A DNA stretch of 6,557 nucleotides, from positions 1 to 6,557 of the forward strand of contig JAEWOJ010000047.1 of the NCBI GenBank assembly GCA_023399815.1. The letters run 5' to 3'. Position 1 is the first letter of the stretch. Every line of letters starts with the position of its first letter. Origin of the DNA: Pseudomonadota bacterium. Lineage in GTDB: Bacteria; Pseudomonadota; Gammaproteobacteria; Xanthomonadales; Xanthomonadaceae. Positions 1 to 5,155 of the stretch are shown here, piece by piece. The notes beneath the pieces were generated by a model, which was not told where the DNA came from, ran no database searches, and saw nothing but the letters and a program-made list of their open reading frames with translations. The translations under genes and the position numbers were made by a program.

Positions 1-222
1 GAGCTGACCGTGCGTTCGGCCAACTGCCTCAAGGCCGAGAGCATCTACTACATCGGCGACCTGATCCAGAAGACCGAGGTCGAGCTGCTCAAGACCCCGA
101 ACCTGGGCAAGAAGTCGCTCACCGAGATCAAGGAAGTCCTCGCCCAGCGCGGCCTTTCGCTCGGCATGAAGCTGGAGAACTGGCCGCCGGCCGGCGTCTC
201 CGCCCACGGCATGCTGGGCTGA
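1..222 (+). CDS. rpoA: DNA-directed RNA polymerase subunit alpha, C-terminal end (partial)
   Basis: The last 73 residues of RpoA are present; the 5' part lies outside the window. The reading frame is open from base 1 and stops at TGA 220-222. The segment is the alpha C-terminal domain, which binds UP-element DNA and contacts activators such as CRP. It opens ELTVRSANCLK and continues through LLKTPNLGKKSLTEIK to GLSLGMKLENWPP. The DNA-contact residues known from E. coli (R265, N268, C269, G296, K298, S299, E302) fall here on R5, N8, C9, G36, K38, S39 and E42 of the visible fragment, with a constant offset of 260, so the domain looks fully functional. The tail is AGVSAHGMLG, a few residues longer than in E. 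coli. rplQ follows on the same strand, as in the alpha operon. The ATG-like starts inside this segment are internal codons. Confidence 0.98.
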   Translation, partial: ELTVRSANCLKAESIYYIGDLIQKTEVELLKTPNLGKKSLTEIKEVLAQRGLSLGMKLENWPPAGVSAHGMLG

Positions 223-234
223 GAAAGATCCGTT

Positions 235-260
235 CCCCCGCATGGGCAACCATGCGGGGG
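235..260 (+). promoter_or_regulatory. Perfect 11-bp hairpin with GCAA tetraloop in the rpoA-rplQ spacer
   Basis: CCCCCGCATGG (235-245) pairs without mismatch with CCATGCGGGGG (250-260), leaving the loop GCAA, a GNRA tetraloop. No T-run follows, so it is unlikely to be an efficient intrinsic terminator. It begins 12 nt after the rpoA stop. It could be an RNA-stabilising or processing structure, or a partial attenuator that sets rplQ level relative to rpoA. A weaker 8-bp stem with one G-U pair (305-312 with 320-327) follows in the same spacer. The hairpin is directly visible; its role is inference. Confidence 0.6.
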
Positions 261-397
261 CGCGTAGGCAGTACCCGCGCCGACGGCTCGAAAGCCGCGG
301 CGCCGGCCGTCCACGGAAGGGGCGGCCAGGACCATCCGCAGTCCACGGCAACAACGCCAGGATGGCGACAATGAAGTCCAACGTCCCACCATTAACC

Positions 398-403
398 AAG
401 GAA
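398..403 (+). promoter_or_regulatory. Ribosome-binding site of rplQ
   Basis: AAGGAA sits 7 nt before the ATG at 411, a good Shine-Dalgarno match and spacing. It supports the 411 start over the overlapping out-of-frame reading frame that begins near 242. Confidence 0.8.
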
Positions 404-410
404 CAGACCC

Positions 411-797
411 ATGCGTCACCAGAAGTCGGGCCGCAAGTTCAACCGCACCAGTGCCCACCGCGAAGCGATGTTCAAGAACATGGCCGCCTCGCTGTTCAAG
501 CACGAGCTGATCAAGACCACCCTGCCGAAGGCCAAGGAACTGCGCCGCGTCGCCGAGCCGCTGATCACCCTGGCCAAGGTCGACTCCGTCGCCAACCGCC
601 GTCTGGCCTTCGCCCGCCTGCGTGACAAGGAAGCCGTCGGCAACCTGTTCACCGTGCTGGGCCCGCGCTACGCCACCCGTCCGGGCGGCTACCTGCGTCT
701 GCTGAAGTGCGGCTTCCGCGCCGGCGACAACGCGCCGATGGCCTACGTCGAGCTGGTGGACCGTCCGGCTGCCGTCGCCGAGGAAGTGGCCGAGTAA
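411..797 (+). CDS. rplQ: 50S ribosomal protein L17
   Basis: L17 is a structural protein of the large ribosomal subunit, located near the exit of the peptide tunnel. The product is 128 residues, close to the 127 of E. coli L17. It shows the family signature almost unbroken: MRHQKSGRKFNRTSAHREAM at the start, then IKTTLPKAKELRRVAEPLIT, LAKVDSVANRRLAFAR, and GFRAGDNAPMAYVELVDR near the end. The short C-terminal tail is acidic and Ala/Val-rich. The start is fixed by a good AAGGAA site and by the conserved N-terminus. The gene lies 188 bp after rpoA, a longer gap than in E. coli, and is followed by a strong terminator, so it is the last gene of the alpha operon here. Confidence 0.99.
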   Translation: MRHQKSGRKFNRTSAHREAMFKNMAASLFKHELIKTTLPKAKELRRVAEPLITLAKVDSVANRRLAFARLRDKEAVGNLFTVLGPRYATRPGGYLRLLKCGFRAGDNAPMAYVELVDRPAAVAEEVAE

Positions 798-829
798 TCG
801 CGCCTTCCGCAGCAACGAAAGATGAAACG

Positions 830-855
830 AAAAGCCCGGCCCTGGCCGGGCTTTT
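830..855 (+). terminator. Intrinsic terminator of the alpha operon (probably bidirectional)
   Basis: AAAAGCCCGGC (830-840) pairs with GCCGGGCTTTT (845-855) around the loop CCTG. The GC-rich core is flanked by an A-run on one side and TTTT on the other, so it can act in both directions. It lies 33 nt after the rplQ stop codon and marks the end of the ribosomal transcript. Confidence 0.9.
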
Positions 856-1090
856 CGCTTGTCGGGGATGAAGATCTCGCCGGGACGCTGTTCTGCGGCT
901 TGGTCGGGAAGTCCGCCTGCACGCGATGCCTGCGTGGCCGTCCCGAAAATCGCAAAGAGCCGGGGCGTACGAGCGCGATGCGCCCCGGCAGCCACCAGGG
1001 GCGTGTTTCCACGTTGCTGCGGCGGTACCAGGGCGAGCACGGCAGGTCGCGGATATGCACGCTCATGCGGCATTGTCATGCCCGGCGATG

Positions 1091-1119
1091 CTGCCCTGCG
1101 GCGGCCGGCCTGCTACGCT
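1091..1119 (+). promoter_or_regulatory. Candidate extended -10 promoter for dsbB
   Basis: TGCTACGCT (1111-1119) fits an extended -10 element (TG, one base, then TACGCT). The hexamer 17 bp upstream, CTGCCC (1091-1096), is a poor -35 with three of six matches. Transcription would start near 1125-1127, about 22 nt before the dsbB ATG. This is a weak consensus call in GC-rich DNA, but some promoter is needed here because the alpha operon ends at 855. Confidence 0.3.
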
Positions 1120-1121
1120 TG

Positions 1122-1138
1122 CCGGATCGTTGATCCGG
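1122..1138 (+). promoter_or_regulatory. Perfect palindrome overlapping the dsbB ribosome-binding site
   Basis: CCGGATC (1122-1128) and GATCCGG (1132-1138) are exact inverted repeats around GTT. The right arm covers the first two bases of GGAA (1137-1140), the probable Shine-Dalgarno sequence, which lies 7 nt before the ATG at 1148. In RNA it could mask that site. As DNA it would sit at the predicted transcription start, where an operator could be. Either role is inference. Confidence 0.45.
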
Positions 1139-1147
1139 AATGACGTG

Positions 1148-1663
1148 ATGAATCCCTTGCGGTGGAGTTTCCGCGCGCAGTTCCTGCTGGGCTTCCTGGC
1201 CTGCGCGGGCCTGCTGGCGTTCGCGATCTACATGCAGCTGCGGATGGGGCTGGAGCCCTGCCCGCTGTGCATCTTCCAGCGCATCGCCTTCGCCGCGCTG
1301 GGCGTGCTGTTCCTGCTGGGCGCGCTGCACGGTCCTTCCTCCCGCGGAGGCCGCAACCTCTATGGCGTGCTGGCCTTCATCGCGGCCGGCGTCGGCGCCG
1401 GCATCGCCGGGCGCCATGTCTACGTGCAGCTGCTGCCGAAGGAACTGGGCAGCAGCTGCGGCCCGCCGTTGAGCTTCCTCAGCGAGACCATGGGGCCGTT
1501 CGAGGTGTTCCGCACCGTGCTCACCGGTACCGCCGACTGCGGCAACATCGACTGGACCTTCCTCGGTCTGAGCATGCCAATGTGGAGCCTGGTGTGGTTC
1601 GCGCTGCTCGCCGCCTGGGCGCTGCATGCCGGCCTGCGCGCGCGCCGGACGCGCCTGTTCTGA
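1148..1663 (+). CDS. dsbB: Disulfide bond formation protein B
   Basis: DsbB is an inner-membrane oxidase that re-oxidises periplasmic DsbA and passes the electrons to quinone. The 171-residue product is close to the usual ~175. Four hydrophobic segments are visible at about 10-28, 46-62, 71-88 and 145-163. The first periplasmic loop carries the CxxC pair (C38, C41) in EPCPLCIFQR; R45 matches the Arg after the CxxC that is linked to quinone binding in E. coli DsbB. The second loop carries C104 (SSCGPP) and C131 (DCGN), the pair that exchanges with DsbA. All four catalytic cysteines are therefore present. ATG 1148 is chosen because it puts the first helix at the expected place and has GGAA 7 nt upstream; the frame stays open to about 926, but that extension looks non-coding. 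The DAHP synthase gene follows after 48 bp and is probably co-transcribed. Confidence 0.95.
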   Translation: MNPLRWSFRAQFLLGFLACAGLLAFAIYMQLRMGLEPCPLCIFQRIAFAALGVLFLLGALHGPSSRGGRNLYGVLAFIAAGVGAGIAGRHVYVQLLPKELGSSCGPPLSFLSETMGPFEVFRTVLTGTADCGNIDWTFLGLSMPMWSLVWFALLAAWALHAGLRARRTRLF

Positions 1664-1686
1664 TTCCCCCCTGTATTCCCCCTGTA
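1664..1686 (+). repeat. Short imperfect tandem duplication in the dsbB-aroG gap
   Basis: TTCCCCCCTGTA (1664-1675) is followed directly by TTCCCCCTGTA (1676-1686), the same unit less one C. It begins immediately after the dsbB stop codon. It is pyrimidine-rich and C-rich on the coding strand, so it could serve as a Rho loading site, or it could be a slippage product with no role. Confidence 0.5.
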
Positions 1687-1711
1687 TCCCTTCGCAGCAA
1701 ACGGTAACTGC

Positions 1712-3082
1712 ATGAACCTGTCCCAGTCCTTGTCCCCGGCCGCCTCCGCATCGCACTGGGCGCCGGACAGCTGGCGTGGGCGACCGGCGCTGCAGATGCC
1801 GACCTATCCCGATCCGCAGGCGCTGGAAACGGCGCTGGCGCAGCTGCGCCAGCTGCCGCCGCTGGTGACCTCGTGGGAGATCTTCGCGCTCAAGCAGCAG
1901 TTGGCCGAAGCGCAGGAGGGCCGGCGCTTCCTGCTGCAGGGCGGCGATTGCGCGGAGAACTTCGCCGATTGCGAGTCGGGCACGATCTCCAACCGGCTCA
2001 AGGTGTTGCTGCAGATGAGCCTGGTGCTGGTGCACGGGCTGCGCAGGCCGGTGATCCGGGTGGGCCGTTTCGCCGGCCAGTACGCCAAGCCGCGCTCGGC
2101 CGACACCGAGACCCGCGACGGGGTGACCCTGCCGAGCTACCGCGGCGACGTGATCAACGCGCCCGAGTTCACCGAGGCCGCGCGCGTGCCCGACCCGCAG
2201 CGCATGATCACCGCGCATTCGCGTTCGGCGCTGACGATGAACTTCGTGCGCGCGCTGATCGACGGCGGCTTCGCCGACCTGCACCATCCCGAGTACTGGA
2301 ACCTGAGCTGGATGGGTTGCTCGCCGCTGGCGGCCGAGTACCAGAAGATGGTCGGCTCCATCGGCGATGCCGTGCGCTTCATGGAGACGCTGTCCGGCAC
2401 GCAGGTGCACAACCTCAACCGCGTCGATTTCTACACCTCGCACGAAGCGCTGCTGCTGCCCTACGAGCAGTCGTTGACCCGGCAGGTGCCGCGCCAGCAG
2501 GGCTGGTTCAACCTGAGCACGCACTACCCCTGGATCGGCATGCGCACCGCGGCGCTGGACGGCGCGCACGTGGAGTACCTGCGCGGCGTGCGCAATCCGA
2601 TCGCGATCAAGGTCGGGCCGTCGGTGCAGCCGGACCAACTGCTGCGCTTGATCGACGTGCTGAACCCCGAAGACGAGCCGGGCCGGTTGAGCTTCATCCA
2701 TCGCATGGGCGCGGCGCAGATCGCGGAAAAGCTGCCGCCGCTGCTGGACGCGGTGAAGCGCGACGGCCGCCGCGTGCTGTGGGTGTGCGATGCGATGCAC
2801 GGCAATACCGAGAGCACCAGCAACGGCTACAAGACCCGCCGCTTCGACAACGTGCGCCGCGAGGTGGAGATGTCGTTCGACCTGCACGCCGCGGCCGGCA
2901 CGCGCCTGGGCGGCGTGCACCTGGAACTGACCGGCGAGGACGTCACCGAATGCACCGGCGGCGCGCGCGAGCTCACCGAGCTGGACCTGGAACGGGCCTA
3001 CCGTTCGACGGTGGACCCGCGCCTGAACTACGAGCAGTCGCTGGAGATCGCGATGGCGATCGTGCGCAAGCAGGGCGGTTGA
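1712..3082 (+). CDS. aroG: Class II 3-deoxy-7-phosphoheptulonate (DAHP) synthase
   Basis: This cytoplasmic enzyme condenses phosphoenolpyruvate with erythrose 4-phosphate, the first step of the shikimate pathway to aromatic amino acids. The 456-residue product matches the plant/mycobacterial class II family (about 450-460), not the ~350-residue class I. Landmarks are GGDCAENFADCESG (76-90), RVGRFAGQYAKPRS (116-129), IKVGPS (299-304), IHRMG (329-333), CDAMHGNT (359-366), HLELTGEDVTECTGG (403-417) and the late VDPR (434-437). Against M. tuberculosis numbering as I recall it, the metal ligands are C80, H363, E405 and D435, and the PEP contacts are R119, R278, K300 and R331. The next expected PEP-site residue, a Glu, is Met277 here (WIGMRT). 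ATG 1712 has only a weak GGTAA site (1703-1707), but conserved-looking sequence (SWRGRPALQMP) lies ahead of the next Met, at residue 29. The N-terminal extension is present, as in allosterically regulated members; feedback control is inferred, not visible. The symbol varies between genomes. Confidence 0.96.
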   Translation: MNLSQSLSPAASASHWAPDSWRGRPALQMPTYPDPQALETALAQLRQLPPLVTSWEIFALKQQLAEAQEGRRFLLQGGDCAENFADCESGTISNRLKVLLQMSLVLVHGLRRPVIRVGRFAGQYAKPRSADTETRDGVTLPSYRGDVINAPEFTEAARVPDPQRMITAHSRSALTMNFVRALIDGGFADLHHPEYWNLSWMGCSPLAAEYQKMVGSIGDAVRFMETLSGTQVHNLNRVDFYTSHEALLLPYEQSLTRQVPRQQGWFNLSTHYPWIGMRTAALDGAHVEYLRGVRNPIAIKVGPSVQPDQLLRLIDVLNPEDEPGRLSFIHRMGAAQIAEKLPPLLDAVKRDGRRVLWVCDAMHGNTESTSNGYKTRRFDNVRREVEMSFDLHAAAGTRLGGVHLELTGEDVTECTGGARELTELDLERAYRSTVDPRLNYEQSLEIAMAIVRKQGG

Positions 3083-3087
3083 TCGCG

Positions 3088-3497
3088 GCAGTGGATTTCC
3101 CCTTCTCCCCTCGGGAGAAGGTGCCCGCAGGGCGGATGAGGGCGAACGGCGTCAGCGACGTCTGAATCATCCGGGCTCCGTCTGGCCCTCACCCCAGCCC
3201 CTCTCCCGGCGGGAGAGGGGTTCGAGCAGCGGATTTTCCCTTCTCCCTTCGGGAGAAGGTGCCCACAGGGCGGATGAGGGCGAACGGCGTCAGCGACGCC
3301 CGAATCATCCGGGCTCCGTCTGGCCCTCACCCCAACCCCTCTCCCGGTGGGAGAGGGGCTCGAGCAGCGGATTTTCCCTTCTCCCTCGGGAGAAGGTGCC
3401 CTCAGGGCGGATGAGGGCGAACGGCGTCAGCGACGCCCGAATCATCCGGGCTCCATCTGGCCCTCACCCAACCCTCTCCCGGTGGGAGCGGGGCTTG
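3088..3497. repeat. Three tandem copies of a 138-bp hairpin-rich intergenic repeat
   Basis: Three near-identical units start at 3088, 3226 and 3364, exactly 138 bp apart; the third is 3 bp shorter because of small deletions. Each has the same order. First comes hairpin A, CCTTCTCCC/GGGAGAAGG (3101-3121, 3239-3259, 3377-3396). Then TGAGGGC, which is complementary to a later GCCCTCA, encloses a GGCGTC-AGC-GACGCC hairpin (perfect in unit 2 at 3286-3300, perturbed in unit 1). Last is hairpin B, CCCCTCTCCC/GGGAGAGGGG (3198-3220, 3336-3358). In unit 3, hairpin B is damaged (3472-3493, one arm reads GGGAGCGGGG). Units 1 and 2 differ at about 8-10 positions; unit 3 is close to unit 2 except for its deletions. 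The array fills almost the whole gap between convergent genes, so it could end transcription from both sides, although no stem is followed by a T-run. Palindromes of this type are common between genes in Xanthomonadaceae. No gene is present in the gap. Confidence 0.93.
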
Positions 3498-3515
3498 ATG
3501 CGCGCCCGCTCCTAC
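3482..3515 (-). repeat. GTAG-type REP-like palindrome at the amidase stop codon
   Basis: GTGGGAGCGGG (3482-3492) pairs over 11 positions, one of them G-T, with CCCGCTCCTAC (3505-3515), leaving a 12-nt loop. Read on the minus strand it begins GTAGGAGCGGGC, which resembles the GTAG-headed REP palindromes known from Stenotrophomonas and Pseudomonas. Its left arm is also the altered right arm of hairpin B in the third 138-bp unit, and its right arm contains the TAG stop codon of the amidase gene (3512-3514). Confidence 0.6.
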
Positions 3516-5113
3516 GGAGGCGACTTGCCGCTGGCGAACGTCGGTGGCCTGCGCGCTCGGGTGAGTTGTTCGTAGGCGTAGCCCAGTTCCAGCAGGCGCG
3601 GTTCGCTCCAGGCGGTGCCCATGAACAGCAGCCCCAGTGGCAGGCCGTTGGCGTGGCCCATGGGGACACTCAGGCTCGGGTAGCCGGCCACGGCGGCGGC
3701 GCCATAGCTGCCGCCGGGATAGTCGTCGCCCTGGCCGAGCGTCGTGCGCCAGGCCACGCCGGTGGTGGGAGCGATCAGGACGTCGAGCCGGTCGGCGCGC
3801 AGCGTGGCATCGATGCCTTCGGGGCCGGCCAGGCGCCGCGCATTGCCGCGCGCGGTGATGTAGACCGAGTCGTTGAGCGTGCCGGTTGCGTTGGCCTCTT
3901 CCAGCAGTTCCTGGCCGAAGAAGGACAGCTCCTGCGACGCATGCGCATGGTTGAAGGCGATCAGCGCATCCAGCGAATCCACCGGCGTGCGCCATTGCCG
4001 GAAATAGCGGTTCAATCCGTTCTTGAACTCGTACAGCAGGACCGTCTGCTCGTCCTTCTCCCAGCCGTCCTCGCTGGGCAGCGCGGTCTCGACCACGGTG
4101 GCGCCGGCGGCACGCATCGCGACCACGGCCTGGTCGATGAGCGGCCTGATCTCGGTGCGTTCGGCCAGCGCGTTGCGCAGCACGCCGATGCGCGCGCCGC
4201 GCAGGGCATCGGGGCGCAGCCGGGCGCCGTAGTCGTACACGGCGCGCCCGGGCATGGCCGCGGTGGCGGGATCGGATTCGTCGCGGCCGGCCATCGCGCC
4301 GAGCAGCAGCGCGGCGTCGGCGACGCTGCGGGTCATCGGCCCGGCGGTGTCCTGGCTGAAGGAAATGGGGATGATGCCGTCGCGGCTGACCAGGCCCACG
4401 GTCGGCTTGAGCCCGACGATGCCGTTGACCGCCGCCGGGCAGACGATGCTGCCATCGGTCTCGGTGCCGACGGTGGCCACGGCCAGGTTGGCCGCGGCGG
4501 CCACGGCGCTGCCCGAGCTCGAACCGCAGGGATTGTGGTCCAGCGCATATGGGTTGCGGGTCTGGCCGCCGATCGCGCTCCAGCCCGAGGTCGAGCGGGT
4601 GGAGCGGAAGTTGGCCCACTCGCTCAGGTTGGTCTTGCCCAGGATCACCGCGCCGGCCTGGCGCAGGCGCTGGACCAGGAAGGCGTCGCGCCCTGGGCGG
4701 AAGTTCTTCAGGGCCAGCGATCCGGCGGTGTTGTGCATCGGCGTGGCGCCGATGTTGTCCTTGAGCAGGATCGGCATGCCGTGCAGCGGACCACGCACGC
4801 GGCCGGCGCGGCGCTCGGCATCGCGCTGGGCGGCTTCGCGGCGCGCGGCGGGGTTGATCTCGATCACCGCGCGCAGGGCGGGCCCGGAGCGGTCCAGCTG
4901 GGCGATGCGGCGCAAATAGGCGTCGGTGAGGGTGACGCTGTCCAGCTCGCCGGCGGTCATCCGCGCCTGCAGCTCGGCGATGTCCGCTTCCTGGTAGGGG
5001 AACGGCTGCTCGGCGGCCGGCGGATCGGCGACGGAAGGGCGCTGGCAGGCGCTGCACAGGGCGGCCGCCAGCAGGGGCAGGAGCAGCGGAAGACGCTTCG
5101 GGATCGGCGGCAT
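3512..5113 (-). CDS. pam: Exported peptide amidase (amidase signature family, Pam-like)
   Basis: This enzyme hydrolyses carboxamides; the closest characterised protein I recognise is the Stenotrophomonas maltophilia peptide amidase, which removes the C-terminal amide of peptides. From ATG 5113 the product is 533 residues. An N-terminal signal (KR, then a Leu/Ala-rich core at 8-19) ends in LCSAC; C23 could be lipidated, but Cys at -3 is an atypical lipobox. The core shows the Ser-cisSer-Lys triad in order: K118 in PILLKDNI, S198 in CGSSSGSA, and nucleophile S222 in GTETDGSIVCPA, with the family's 24-residue spacing between the serines. GKTNLSEWANF and SRDGIIPISFSQDTAGPM are Pam-like stretches. 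A longer frame starts at TTG 5149, but it adds 12 residues before a good signal peptide, so ATG is preferred; neither start has a clear ribosome-binding site. The gene begins 42 nt after the upstream DUF2127-like gene and is probably in the same transcript. The C-terminus (ASGKSPP) ends at a stop codon inside a REP-like palindrome. Confidence 0.93.
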   Translation of the reverse strand: MPPIPKRLPLLLPLLAAALCSACQRPSVADPPAAEQPFPYQEADIAELQARMTAGELDSVTLTDAYLRRIAQLDRSGPALRAVIEINPAARREAAQRDAERRAGRVRGPLHGMPILLKDNIGATPMHNTAGSLALKNFRPGRDAFLVQRLRQAGAVILGKTNLSEWANFRSTRSTSGWSAIGGQTRNPYALDHNPCGSSSGSAVAAAANLAVATVGTETDGSIVCPAAVNGIVGLKPTVGLVSRDGIIPISFSQDTAGPMTRSVADAALLLGAMAGRDESDPATAAMPGRAVYDYGARLRPDALRGARIGVLRNALAERTEIRPLIDQAVVAMRAAGATVVETALPSEDGWEKDEQTVLLYEFKNGLNRYFRQWRTPVDSLDALIAFNHAHASQELSFFGQELLEEANATGTLNDSVYITARGNARRLAGPEGIDATLRADRLDVLIAPTTGVAWRTTLGQGDDYPGGSYGAAAVAGYPSLSVPMGHANGLPLGLLFMGTAWSEPRLLELGYAYEQLTRARRPPTFASGKSPP

Positions 5114-5155
5114 GCCGGGCAGGCTATCGAGCCGTGCCGGCCTTGGCAAACGGGC

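Larger units (their letters stand above)
856..1147. other. Gene-free spacer between the rplQ terminator and dsbB, rich in inverted repeats
   Basis: No convincing gene lies here. The open frames on both strands have no family-like composition, and the minus-strand ones run straight through the terminator and antisense to rplQ. The stretch does hold several inverted repeats. CGGGACG (881-887) matches CGTCCCG (939-945). Inside that pair, GCGGCTT (895-901) pairs with AAGTCCGC (909-916, one bulged base), and ACGC/GCGT (921-924 with 931-934) forms a short stem. GCCGGGGCG (959-967) pairs perfectly with CGCCCCGGC (981-989). The rest, about 990-1110, shows nothing I can name. It could be a structured RNA, a dispersed repeat or simply GC-rich spacer. 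Confidence 0.4.

Noticed and set aside
48..1079. A 343-codon minus-strand open frame crossing the rplQ gap, the terminator and rplQ itself.
   Set aside because: It runs antisense through a conserved ribosomal gene and through a strong terminator stem, and has no recognisable domain.
1073..1119. TTGTCA (1073-1078) as the -35 box of the dsbB promoter.
   Set aside because: It is 35 bp from the TACGCT -10 candidate, far beyond the usual 16-18 bp.
926..1147. A 74-residue N-terminal extension of DsbB, since the frame is open upstream of 1148.
   Set aside because: DsbB proteins begin just before the first helix. ATG 1148 gives the usual length and has an upstream GGAA, while the extension looks like non-coding sequence.
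1076..2920. A 614-codon open frame on the minus strand opposite dsbB and aroG.
   Set aside because: It has His/Arg/Gln/Ala-rich composition with no family motif, and lies fully antisense to two clearly identified genes.
3239..3259. Hairpin A of the repeat as a classic intrinsic terminator for aroG or the amidase gene.
   Set aside because: The stem is good, but neither strand has a T-run after it, so intrinsic termination is not supported by sequence alone.
3088..3497. A CRISPR array, suggested by the regular repeats.
   Set aside because: The whole 138-bp unit repeats with no unique spacers, each unit is composed of palindromes, and no cas gene is present.
5114..5149. Start of the peptide amidase at TTG 5149.
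   Set aside because: It places 12 residues ahead of a normal signal peptide, uses a rarer start codon and has no ribosome-binding site. ATG 5113 fits better, though not decisively.
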